A stretch of DNA of 36,309 nt from Desulfobacterium sp. (GTDB lineage Bacteria; Desulfobacterota; Desulfobacteria; Desulfobacterales; Desulfobacteraceae), in NCBI GenBank assembly GCA_016342325.1, contig JAEINR010000063.1, positions 1-36,309 of the forward strand, written 5' to 3'. Under the pieces are notes generated by a model that was not told the origin of the DNA, made no database searches, and saw only the letters and a list, made by a program, of their open reading frames with translations. Position numbers and translations under genes: made by a program. Below, one piece after another: positions 8,767 through 16,557 of this stretch. How positions within the stretch are numbered: the first letter of the stretch is position 1; every line of letters begins with the position of its first letter.

Positions 8767-10082
8767 AAAAGTCCATTACAGTTGTTATTTTGATCCTTGT
8801 TTTATCCGCCACCGGTTTTGCCGCTGCCGAAGAAAAGCGCGTTCTCACCCTGGAAGGGGCCAAGGCCACGGCGCTGTTGAACAATCCCGACCTGGGGGCG
8901 GCAAAAGAGCGAACACTCCAGGCCCTGGAGATTGTGAACCAGGCAAGGGCCGCCTATCTCCCCTCCATCTCCCAGACCGCCTCCTGGCAGTATACCGAAG
9001 CCATTGGGGCGGAAAGCCTTGGCATGGACGAGAACCAGTACGCCAATCGCCTCTCCGCGACCCAGGTGCTGTTCAACGGGTTCCTGACCCGGTATTCCAC
9101 CCTGGCGGCCGGGGTGGGGGTGAAGATGAGCCGGGAAGCAGAGCAGGATGCCCGGCGCTTGTTGGTCTGGAACGTGTCCCAGGGGTTTCTCAACCTCCAG
9201 CTGGCCCATGAGAACATGGCCATCGCCCAATCGGACATGGCTTACAACCGGTCCCAGGCCCGGGAGGCCAAGGCCAAACTCAAGGCCGGAACCGGGTCGT
9301 TGAGCGATCACATGAACTTTGAAATCCGGGTCAATTCCGCCCGGGCCTCCCTGATCCAGGCAAAACAGAGCTACAGGGAGGCCCTGTTTGCCCTGTATGC
9401 CCTCATGGGCGAGACGATTCCAGGGGAGGTAGATGACATTGGGGTTGAAGGGCTGAACCTTGCAAGGGATGTGGTGCTCCCGGATATGGATGCCCATATC
9501 ACGACTGCCCTGGACAACCGGCCCGACCTGAAACAGGACCGGCTGGCCCTTGAGCAAGCGGATGCTGAGGTGGAAAAGGCGAAATCCGGGTTCTATCCTG
9601 AAATTTCCCTCACCGGCGCCTATGGCGCCGATGGCAGCTGGGATGAGGTGGGGGACAGGGATGATTTCGGGGCAAGTGTTGGGGTTACGATGAATTTTAA
9701 CCTCTTTGCCGGGGGCACCACCCGGTCCAAGGTGAGCCAGGCCCGGTCGGGCAAACGGGAAAAGGAGAAAGAGCTGGAAAAAGCCCGGATTGATGCTATA
9801 TCTGATGTCAGGGCGTCCTTTACCAAGGTGGTTTCAGCCAGGGAACAGCTCACGCTCCAGGAGGAAAATGTACAGCTTGTGACCCAAACCCGTGATCTTG
9901 TTGAAAAGGAATACCGGGCGGGCCAGGTTTCCCTGGTGAGGCTCAACGAGGCCCAGAACACCTTGGTGGCCACCCAGGGTGAATTGGCCAAGGCCAGGGT
10001 TACCCTGGTGCTTGCCCGGGAGCAACTGGATTATTACACGGGAAAGAACATGGAAAAATGGGAAGCGTATGGAAAAGGTTAG
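8763..10082 (+). CDS. TolC-family outer-membrane efflux channel
   Basis: A 439-residue outer-membrane factor that completes the tripartite pump. The ATG at 8763 overlaps the pump stop (ATGA) and is followed by a clear signal peptide (MKKSITVVILILVLSATGFA, cleavage near AAA-EEK). Two homologous halves show the usual pattern of long helices with Ala, Gln and Glu, and strand segments such as YLPSISQTASWQY (first half) and GFYPEISLTGAYGADGSW (second half). Phrases such as VSLVRLNEAQNTLVATQ near the end are typical of the last helix pair. There is no lipobox Cys, so it is a TolC-like rather than an OprM-like lipoprotein. The length matches the family. Confidence 0.92.
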   Translation: MKKSITVVILILVLSATGFAAAEEKRVLTLEGAKATALLNNPDLGAAKERTLQALEIVNQARAAYLPSISQTASWQYTEAIGAESLGMDENQYANRLSATQVLFNGFLTRYSTLAAGVGVKMSREAEQDARRLLVWNVSQGFLNLQLAHENMAIAQSDMAYNRSQAREAKAKLKAGTGSLSDHMNFEIRVNSARASLIQAKQSYREALFALYALMGETIPGEVDDIGVEGLNLARDVVLPDMDAHITTALDNRPDLKQDRLALEQADAEVEKAKSGFYPEISLTGAYGADGSWDEVGDRDDFGASVGVTMNFNLFAGGTTRSKVSQARSGKREKEKELEKARIDAISDVRASFTKVVSAREQLTLQEENVQLVTQTRDLVEKEYRAGQVSLVRLNEAQNTLVATQGELAKARVTLVLAREQLDYYTGKNMEKWEAYGKG

Positions 10083-10749
10083 GGTATTGATCGTTGAGGA
10101 CAACCCCGATATCGTGGACAACATCACCGATTTTCTGGAGGCAAAGGGTTTTTTGCTGGATTTTGCCATGGACGGCATCGGCGGGTTGCACCTTGCCATC
10201 ACCAATGAATATGACGTGATCGTCCTGGATATCATGCTGCCGGGAATGGACGGCATCACCCTGTGCAGAAAACTGAGGCAGGAGGCCCAGAACCCGACCC
10301 CTGTGCTCATGCTTACGGCCCGGGATACCCTGGCTGACAAGCTTACGGGGTTTGATTCCGGGGCCGACGATTACCTGGTCAAGCCCTTTGCCCTCCAGGA
10401 GCTTGAGGCCCGGATACGGGCCCTGTCCGGCCGCAGGACCCGTAGCCTGCGCACCCTCAGGGTCTCGGATCTTGTCATGGATCTTGGCACCCTTGAGGTG
10501 ACGCGGGGAACCACCGCCATTGAGCTTAACAACATCTGCACCTCCATCCTCAAGATTCTCATGGAGGCATCCCCGGACCTTGTGACACGACGCCGTCTGG
10601 AACATGAGTTGTGGGGGGACACGCCCCCGGGCAGTGATGCCCTGAGGAGCCATATGTACACCCTTCGAAAGAAGATCAACAAACCCTTTGAGACCTCCCT
10701 TGTGGAGACAGTCCACGGAAAAGGATTTCGGCTAAGGGGGCAACCATGA
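10069..10749 (+). CDS. OmpR/PhoB-family response regulator
   Basis: A 226-residue two-component regulator. The receiver domain (1-120) has the acidic pair Glu10/Asp11 (VLIVEDN), the phosphoacceptor Asp54 (VIVLDIMLPGMDG), Thr83 in MLTARD, and Lys105 (DDYLVKPFA). The C-terminal winged helix (~130-226) has the RRRLEHELWGD helix, the recognition helix LRSHMYTLRKKI and the terminal hairpin VETVHGKGFRL. The ATG at 10069 lies inside the end of the channel gene (14-base overlap), and the gene overlaps the kinase by 4 bases. The likely target is the 11-bp-spaced TTCAC array before this operon, which would make it an autoregulator of the pump. Confidence 0.95.
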   Translation: MEKVRVLIVEDNPDIVDNITDFLEAKGFLLDFAMDGIGGLHLAITNEYDVIVLDIMLPGMDGITLCRKLRQEAQNPTPVLMLTARDTLADKLTGFDSGADDYLVKPFALQELEARIRALSGRRTRSLRTLRVSDLVMDLGTLEVTRGTTAIELNNICTSILKILMEASPDLVTRRRLEHELWGDTPPGSDALRSHMYTLRKKINKPFETSLVETVHGKGFRLRGQP

Positions 10750-12032
10750 GGATTTTCCACAGCATTCGTTTCAGAATCGTTGCCACCATCCTGCTGTTCG
10801 GGTTTGTGCTGATCGTGCTCAACTCCGGCATTACCTTTTTTGTCATGGGCAAGGGCATGACCGGGTTGATTAAGAACCTGCTTGCCACCGAGGTGGAGTA
10901 TTTTGAATACCGCTACAGCCAAGATCCGACCACCGCCCTTCCGTATTCCAAATATATGCAGGTGTTCAAGGGCATCGGTCAGTTGCCCGATCGTTTCAAG
11001 GACCCGGTCAGGGACCTTGGGGACGGGGTTTATTCCTTCCATGAACCCGGCAGGAAGCGGCCCGTCCACATTGCCGTGATGGAACTTTCGGACACGGTGG
11101 AGCGCTATTATATGGTGTTCCACGGCAGGCAGTTCATGGAGGAGAACAACCCCATACGGCCCCGCCAGATGCTGCTGGTTTCCCTTATCGTCCTTCTTAT
11201 TCCGGGCCTCATCCTCGGGATATTCACTGCAAGGGCCATCCTTGCGCCCATGGTGCGGCTCATGGAAAAAATCCGGGCATTAAACCCCGAGGACCTGCCG
11301 TCCAACCTTTCGGACAAAACCGATGCCAACGAGATCGGCGTCCTTACCACCACCCTGGAACAGACCATGGCAAGGATAAGAACGTTCATTGACCGGGAAA
11401 AGGAGTTCACCCGGGATGCAAGCCATGAGCTCCGCACCCCATTGACCATTGTAAAGGGCGCGGTTGAGATCATGGAGACACAGCCCGAGGTTGAAACCAA
11501 CGGTCTTATCAAACGGCCCCTTGCCCGGATAAAGCGGTCCGTATTTCAAATGGAGAATACCATCGAGACCTTTTTGTGGCTGGCCAGGGAGGATGTGGAT
11601 CCCACGGGGCACTGCCGGGTGGGAGCGGTGGTTAACCGGGCCGTTGACGGCAACCGCCACATCCTCCAGGGAAAAGCGGTGGAAATCGCGCTTGTGGTGG
11701 ATGAAGCGGTTGCCCTTAAGGTCAAGGAGGAGATCCTCTATATTGTGGTCAGCAACCTGATCAAGAACGCCTTTTCCTATACCCGCAAAGGAAAGGTGAC
11801 CATCATTGTCGATCCGGATTTCCTTGAGGTGTCGGACACGGGCATGGGGATCCATGGCGGTCGGATCGAAACCGTGACAAAGGCCCATGTCAAGGGGGAG
11901 GCGAGCTCGGGGTTCGGCCTGGGCCTGAACATCGTGGAACGGCTCTGCACCCGGTTTGGCTGGGAAATCGATATCACAAGCCCCCCCGGAGAGGGAACCC
12001 GGGTGAGAATCCTGTACAAAAAAAACAAATAA
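10746..12032 (+). CDS. Sensor histidine kinase of the efflux operon
   Basis: A 428-residue membrane kinase. TM1 is at about residues 10-33 and TM2 at 142-163, bounding a ~108-residue periplasmic sensor without a recognisable fold. HAMP and linker follow (~164-216), then HisKA with His227 in DASHELRTPLTIVKG. The HATPase domain carries the N box VVSNLIKNAFSY, the G1 box VSDTGMGI and the G2 box GFGLGLNIVERL. The catalytic core is therefore complete. It partners the regulator it overlaps (ATGA). Co-transcription with the pump suggests that it senses the exported compound or envelope stress; this is inference. Confidence 0.94.
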   Translation: MRIFHSIRFRIVATILLFGFVLIVLNSGITFFVMGKGMTGLIKNLLATEVEYFEYRYSQDPTTALPYSKYMQVFKGIGQLPDRFKDPVRDLGDGVYSFHEPGRKRPVHIAVMELSDTVERYYMVFHGRQFMEENNPIRPRQMLLVSLIVLLIPGLILGIFTARAILAPMVRLMEKIRALNPEDLPSNLSDKTDANEIGVLTTTLEQTMARIRTFIDREKEFTRDASHELRTPLTIVKGAVEIMETQPEVETNGLIKRPLARIKRSVFQMENTIETFLWLAREDVDPTGHCRVGAVVNRAVDGNRHILQGKAVEIALVVDEAVALKVKEEILYIVVSNLIKNAFSYTRKGKVTIIVDPDFLEVSDTGMGIHGGRIETVTKAHVKGEASSGFGLGLNIVERLCTRFGWEIDITSPPGEGTRVRILYKKNK

Positions 12033-12042
12033 CCGTCCGTGC

Positions 12043-12103
12043 ATGGGGGGCTGGCTTTCCTTTCCTGCAGAATGCTGCCCCATCCTTCCTTTTTATTGTT
12101 TTC
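12043..12103 (+). terminator. Possible terminator after the efflux operon
   Basis: ATGGGG (12043-12048) can pair with CCCCAT (12078-12083), with further partial pairing inside the loop. A T-rich tract (TTCCTTTTTATTGTTTTCC) follows. The stem is short and the loop long, so this is only a candidate. It lies 10 bases after the kinase stop. Confidence 0.35.
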
Positions 12104-12116
12104 CTAGTAAATTCGT

Positions 12117-12145
12117 TTGATTTTACACCTATAGTTTCATAGTAT
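12117..12145 (+). promoter_or_regulatory. Putative sigma-70-type promoter of the partner-switch operon
   Basis: TTGATT (12117-12122) and TAGTAT (12140-12145) are separated by exactly 17 bases; each matches four of six consensus bases. A start near 12152 would give a ~140-base leader before the STAS gene. Confidence 0.38.
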
Positions 12146-12167
12146 CCTCAAAATATTCTGTCGGTTG

Positions 12168-12210
12168 CCGGCTTTCCCCAGGTGTTTTCATCCTGGGGAG
12201 TGTTTGCCGG
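12168..12210 (+). promoter_or_regulatory. Leader hairpin upstream of the STAS gene
   Basis: CCCCAGG (12176-12182) and CCTGGGG (12192-12198) form a perfect 7-bp stem with a 9-base loop. Outside it, CCGGC (12168-12172) can pair with GCCGG (12206-12210) across small internal bulges. It has no following U-run, so it looks like a structured 5' leader or processing site rather than a terminator. It lies 85 bases before the STAS start. Confidence 0.4.
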
Positions 12211-12294
12211 TGGGATTGATACCGATGGCCCAGACCGTTGGGTGACGAGAACGAGTGGTGATACCGCTCAACAATAAGAAAAAGGGAGAAGATC

Positions 12295-12624
12295 ATGGAG
12301 ATCAAAGTGGAAAACAGGGGTGAGGTGGTTCTTATTTCCATCTCGGGACGCCTTGACGCCGTAACGGCAGCGGAACTTGAAACGACCTTTGGAGAGGTGC
12401 TGGACGGGGGCGGTCAGAATGCAATCGTTTCCATGGAAGATCTTGAATATATCAGTAGTGCCGGGCTCAGGGTGATCCTTTTGTTTGCAAAAAAACTCCA
12501 CGCCGCCCAGAGACAGGTCGGGTTTGCTGCATTGTCCGGCAATGTAAAGGAGATTTTTGATATCTCCGGGTTCTACTCCCTGTTCAAGATCTATGACACC
12601 GTGGAAGAGGCTTTAGCCGCATAA
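12295..12624 (+). CDS. STAS-domain anti-sigma factor antagonist (RsbV/BtrV-like)
   Basis: A 109-residue single STAS domain, the antagonist in partner-switching pathways. In its unphosphorylated form such a protein binds the kinase/anti-sigma partner; phosphorylation on Ser releases it. The phosphorylation region is LEYISSAGLRVIL, with Ser55 aligning to the acceptor Ser of RsbV. The N-terminal VVLISISGRLDAVTAAEL and the C-terminal FDISGFYSLFKIYDTVEEAL are typical. The ATG follows AGGGAGAAGATC. It is the first gene of an operon with a matching kinase and PP2C phosphatase, so the set is self-contained except for the final target (a sigma factor or other partner), which is not in the window. Confidence 0.93.
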   Translation: MEIKVENRGEVVLISISGRLDAVTAAELETTFGEVLDGGGQNAIVSMEDLEYISSAGLRVILLFAKKLHAAQRQVGFAALSGNVKEIFDISGFYSLFKIYDTVEEALAA

Positions 12625-12675
12625 TTCCGGGCTGCTGAAAGTGACGGAATTTCTATAATGTTGGAGGGTGTCACA

Positions 12676-13086
12676 GTGAAACGAGAATCATGGCCCGCCG
12701 ATCTTGTATCCCTGCCATTGATCCAGGAGCATGTGGAAACCCTGGTGGCGGCGTCCGGGATCGGTCAGAAACGCGTGGTACAAGTGTCCATCGCCCTGGA
12801 AGAGGTGGTGATGAACATCATCAATCACGCCTATGCCAAAACCCTGAAGGGGAATATATCCATTGAATTTGAGGACCATCCACGCCAGGTGGTCATTCGT
12901 ATCATCGATGGGGGTATCCCCTTTGATCCCCTTGGGGTACCTGAGCCGGATATCGGTCTCGATATCATGGCGCGTCCCATTGGCGGGCTTGGGATCGTCA
13001 TGATCCGGAAGTTCATGGATGGGGTGACCTATGAGCGATCCCACGACAAAAATATCCTGGGCCTGGTCATCAATAAAATAGAATAA
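12676..13086 (+). CDS. RsbW/BtrW-like serine kinase (GHKL ATPase domain)
   Basis: A small GHKL-fold ATP-binding protein, the kinase/anti-sigma member of a partner switch. I chose GTG at 12676 (136 residues) because GGAGGG lies 7 bases before it; an ATG at 12658 would add six residues with no ribosome-binding site. The N box is ALEEVVMNIINHAY (Glu42, Asn47, Asn50), the G1 box is IRIIDGGIPFDP (Asp78, Gly80) and the G2-like loop is GGLGIVMIRKFMD. It is followed after 9 bases by the phosphatase. Its likely substrate is the STAS protein encoded just upstream. Whether it also sequesters a sigma factor cannot be seen here. Confidence 0.9.
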   Translation: MKRESWPADLVSLPLIQEHVETLVAASGIGQKRVVQVSIALEEVVMNIINHAYAKTLKGNISIEFEDHPRQVVIRIIDGGIPFDPLGVPEPDIGLDIMARPIGGLGIVMIRKFMDGVTYERSHDKNILGLVINKIE

Positions 13087-13095
13087 GGATGTGGC

Positions 13096-15078
13096 ATGTT
13101 TTTTTCCATCAAATTTAAAATTCTTCTCTCCATCACCTTGATCATGACCGCAACGGCCGGGTTCAACATCTACTTCACCCACCGGGATGTGGGCAACGCC
13201 ATGCAGCTCTCCCAAAGGGCGGTGGCCGAAAAGATGCTCGAGTATGTCCGGCTCAACACCCAGGAGGAGTACAGGAATCTTTTGCGGGCCAAGACCTCCA
13301 TGACCCTGGAAAAACGGTCCCAGCTCAAGGAAGCGGCCCGCCTTGCCCTGTCCGTGTTCCGTTCCCATGATGCCTTCCAGGACAAGGGGGCAAGGGCGGG
13401 TGCTGAAAAGTGGATCACAACCATACCTTTCAAGAAGATCCATTGCCTTTTGCTCAACCAGGATGCCGGGGTGATCGCAAGTTCGGATCCCAATTTCACG
13501 CTAACGACCCTGGACGCCCTCACCGACGTTAAGGGCAGGGATCTGGGCAAGGTCATGGCCTACGACAGGCTTTCGCCCAAGGGGGACTATGCGGTGATCA
13601 ACAGGGGGAAAAGTCGGACCCTGGCATATTTTGTCCCCTTTTCTCCCTGGCGATGCACCCTGGCCACCACCCTGGACATCGATGACATCCAGGCCGAGGC
13701 CGAAAAAAAGCTCAACCGGATCATCAAGACCCTCAATGCCACCTCCAAGCAGCTGGTGATGATCAAGGGCGGTTACGCGTTCATGTTCACCGGGAAAAAG
13801 GAGTTTATCATTTCCCCTTCGGAGGCAATCCAGCAGAAGCTTGTTAACGGGATCAGCAATGAAACCGGAAAGCCGATCCTGGACGACATGATGGCTGCCG
13901 CCACTTCGGACAACAAAAAGCTTGTCTATACCTTTTCCCAGGATCCCGACAGGTCGCCCATGTCGACCAGCGTCAGCTATTTCAAGGCATTGGACTGGTA
14001 TATCGGGGTCACGGTTCCGGTCCGGGAAATCCAGCGTCCTGCCCGGGATCTGGTGTTCCGCCAAAGTGTCATCATTGCCGTTATGCTGGCCCTGGGGCTT
14101 CTGGGTGCCGGGTTCATGGTTGCACGGATCGCCTCTCCCTTAAGGGTGCTTGCCGCCTATGCTAAAAAGCTTCCGGAGCAGGATTTCACGGCTGACGATC
14201 CAGGGGAGATTCCCATTGAAGATCTGGTGCCCCCATCCCGGGACGAGGTTGGGGAACTTTCCCGATCCTTTGGTTTCATGCAATCGGAGTTGAAAAAGAA
14301 TATCAGCAACCTGGTTGAGGCCACGGCCGCCCGGGAGAAGCTCCATAGTGAGCTGAATGTGGCAAGGGAGATCCAGATGGGCATCATTCCCAAAACCTTT
14401 CCCACGTTTACGGAGCACAACCAGTTTGATCTGTTTGCCACCATACAGCCTGCCAAGGAGGTGGGGGGTGATCTGTACGATTTTTTCATGTTGGACGAGG
14501 ATCACGTTTGCTTCACCCTGGGGGATGTGTCGGACAAAGGGGTGCCGGCCGCCCTGTTCATGGTCATCACAAGGACCCTTATCAAGACCACGGCAGAACA
14601 TGAGCGGTCACCGGCAAAAATCATGTCCCGCATCAACAACATCCTTGGGGAGGACAACCCCAGGGCCATGTTCGTGACCCTGGTCATCGGGGTCTTGAAC
14701 ATCCGCACCGGGGTGGTGGCCTACTCCAGCGGCGGGCACAATCCCCCCATCGTTGTTCCTGCAAAGGGCGAGAGCTATTACAAAAAGGACAAGAGTGGTC
14801 CCATGGTGGGGGTGATCGAGAACATCGACTACAAGGAGATCACCGTGTCTCTTTTGCCTGGGGACGGCTTTTTCCTCTACACGGACGGGGTCACCGAAGC
14901 CATGGACCCGGACAACACGCTTTTTTCCGACGAAAAATTGCTGACCGTGGTCAGGAAAGGGCCTTTGGACAGCATCGAAGGGATGATCGAAAATGTCATG
15001 GCGGAGGTGAAGGACCATGCCGGAACAGCCCCCCAGTCCGATGACATTGCCATGCTCATGATCCGGTACAACGGGTGA
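13096..15078 (+). CDS. Membrane sensor with HAMP and SpoIIE-type PP2C phosphatase
   Basis: A 660-residue signalling phosphatase. TM1 (about residues 5-24) and TM2 (~317-340) bound a ~290-residue extracytoplasmic sensor of the double-Cache type. A HAMP (~340-405) and a coiled-coil linker (EKLHSELNVAREIQMGIIP, a standard opening of the SpoIIE/RsbU domain) follow. The PP2C domain (~445-660) has metal-binding Asp in GGDLYDFF and LGDVSDKGVPAALFM, then YSSGGHNPP, YTDGVTEAMD and QSDDIAMLMI. It should dephosphorylate the STAS protein when the sensor binds or loses its ligand. RBS AAGGATG precedes the ATG. The stop overlaps or abuts the aminotransferase start, tying the metabolic gene to the sensor. 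Confidence 0.93.
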   Translation: MFFSIKFKILLSITLIMTATAGFNIYFTHRDVGNAMQLSQRAVAEKMLEYVRLNTQEEYRNLLRAKTSMTLEKRSQLKEAARLALSVFRSHDAFQDKGARAGAEKWITTIPFKKIHCLLLNQDAGVIASSDPNFTLTTLDALTDVKGRDLGKVMAYDRLSPKGDYAVINRGKSRTLAYFVPFSPWRCTLATTLDIDDIQAEAEKKLNRIIKTLNATSKQLVMIKGGYAFMFTGKKEFIISPSEAIQQKLVNGISNETGKPILDDMMAAATSDNKKLVYTFSQDPDRSPMSTSVSYFKALDWYIGVTVPVREIQRPARDLVFRQSVIIAVMLALGLLGAGFMVARIASPLRVLAAYAKKLPEQDFTADDPGEIPIEDLVPPSRDEVGELSRSFGFMQSELKKNISNLVEATAAREKLHSELNVAREIQMGIIPKTFPTFTEHNQFDLFATIQPAKEVGGDLYDFFMLDEDHVCFTLGDVSDKGVPAALFMVITRTLIKTTAEHERSPAKIMSRINNILGEDNPRAMFVTLVIGVLNIRTGVVAYSSGGHNPPIVVPAKGESYYKKDKSGPMVGVIENIDYKEITVSLLPGDGFFLYTDGVTEAMDPDNTLFSDEKLLTVVRKGPLDSIEGMIENVMAEVKDHAGTAPQSDDIAMLMIRYNG

Positions 15079-15080
15079 AT

Positions 15081-16460
15081 ATGGTCGACGCACCCATGAA
15101 ACCCAAGCTGAAACCAAGGGTCCGGGTCTCCCCCCCCGGCCCCTGCTCCCTTGCTGCCCTGGATCAGCTCCATTCAACCATCGGCCGGGGAAACTACATG
15201 GGGCTTTACGGCATCACCATTGCCGGGTGCAGGGATCTTTTTCTGACGGATGTGGACGGCAACGTCTATTTGGACTGCATTTCAGGGGCGGCATCCACCA
15301 ATATCGGGTATGACTGCCATTCCGTGGCCGAGGCCTATTACGAGACCTCCCTGGCCTTTCCCCACACCTGTTTTTCCTATTCTCCCTCCCAGGTGGTCAT
15401 GGAACTTGCCGCCACCCTGCTCAGGATCACCCCCGGTGATTATTCAAAAAAGGTGCTCTTCTCCTTGAGTGGTTCCAGGGCCTTTGAAAATGCCCTGGAG
15501 GTGATGTGGCAGTATACCGGGCGCAGGAAGATCATCGTGTTTGAGCACGCCTACCATGGCGCCACCTGGCTTGCCCAGTGGGTATCGGGCTTCCGGGGCC
15601 ATAGGCTTGAAGAATTTTATCATCAGATGTTTTTACCCCTGCCATACCCTGGGGCTCCATCATCGAGCCAACCCATCCTTGCGTCCATGGAGAAGCTGCT
15701 TGCCACAGGGGAGGTGGCAGGTGTGGTGATCGAGCCGATCCAGGGGGATGCGGGCGTTGTCTGTCCGCCGGACAGATTCTTTACCTCCCTTGCCGCCCTT
15801 CTTAAAAAGTACAATGTCGTGCTCGCCGTTGACGAGATCCAGAACGGTATGGGGCGGACCGGGCAATGGTGGAGCATTGAGCACTACGGCGTGGTCCCGG
15901 ATCTTATCATCATGGGAAAGGCCCTGGCTGGCGGGTATGCCCCGGTTTCGGCCCTGGTGGGCAGGGCCGAGATCATCGATTCCATGGAGCCGGGCAAACA
16001 GATTGGCACTTTTATTGGTCACCCCCCCTCGTCGGCCGCAGCCCTTGAGACCATCCGGGTCATCGAGGAGAACGGGCTGCTGGATCATGTTACCCGGATG
16101 GGGGAACACCTTATCCAAGGCCTTGGGAAGATCCAACAACGGTTTCCAACCCTGGTAAGGGCGGTCCGGGGAAAAGGGTTGCTCCTGGGACTTGAGATCG
16201 ACATCGAAAACGACGGGAACCTGGGCAAGTATTTTGCCATGGCTTGTGTTGAAAAAGGACTTTACATCGGGTTCTACGGGGTCCGGCAGAATGTGCTGCG
16301 CATCTCGCCCCCCCTGACCATCCAAATGGAGGAGGCGGATTTTATCATCAAAACCATCCGGGAGGTGGCCCAGTCGTTTCTTCAAACCGGGATACCCGAA
16401 CGGATACGTGAAAAGGTAGAACGATTTGCCATTGGCCTGGCCATGACTTGTCCAGGTTAG
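15081..16460 (+). CDS. Class III (ornithine/GABA-type) PLP aminotransferase
   Basis: A cytoplasmic fold-type I aminotransferase of 459 residues from ATG 15081 (a GTG at 15075 overlapping the phosphatase stop would add two). The cofactor motifs are complete: GSRAFENALEV (phosphate loop), FEHAYHGAT, VIEPIQGDAGV, AVDEIQNGMGRTGQWWS and the PLP lysine Lys280 in MGKALAGGYAPVSAL. The family includes acetylornithine, 4-aminobutyrate, diaminobutyrate and beta-amino acid transaminases; the substrate cannot be assigned. No biosynthetic partner gene is near. Being locked to a sensor phosphatase upstream and a binding protein downstream is unusual and hints that it acts on the sensed ligand or makes an osmolyte or signal. 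No ribosome-binding site is evident, so translation may be coupled. Confidence 0.9.
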   Translation: MVDAPMKPKLKPRVRVSPPGPCSLAALDQLHSTIGRGNYMGLYGITIAGCRDLFLTDVDGNVYLDCISGAASTNIGYDCHSVAEAYYETSLAFPHTCFSYSPSQVVMELAATLLRITPGDYSKKVLFSLSGSRAFENALEVMWQYTGRRKIIVFEHAYHGATWLAQWVSGFRGHRLEEFYHQMFLPLPYPGAPSSSQPILASMEKLLATGEVAGVVIEPIQGDAGVVCPPDRFFTSLAALLKKYNVVLAVDEIQNGMGRTGQWWSIEHYGVVPDLIIMGKALAGGYAPVSALVGRAEIIDSMEPGKQIGTFIGHPPSSAAALETIRVIEENGLLDHVTRMGEHLIQGLGKIQQRFPTLVRAVRGKGLLLGLEIDIENDGNLGKYFAMACVEKGLYIGFYGVRQNVLRISPPLTIQMEEADFIIKTIREVAQSFLQTGIPERIREKVERFAIGLAMTCPG

Positions 16461-16557
16461 GAATTAAAACCGATTGGATCCCAGCGGCCGGGCGTGAATT
16501 GCAAGCCATGGGAATCCTGTCAACCACATAAAAAGAAATTGTTGAACCGGAGGATGT

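Noticed and set aside
12050-12072. Sigma-54 promoter-like TGGC/TGCA pair
   Set aside because: The GG to GC spacing is 12 instead of the required 10.
16447-16461. CTTGTCCAGGTTAGG as a fourth copy of the dispersed repeat
   Set aside because: Twelve to thirteen bases match the flank of copies A and C, but it lies in the end of the aminotransferase gene and the rest of the repeat is absent; chance is possible.
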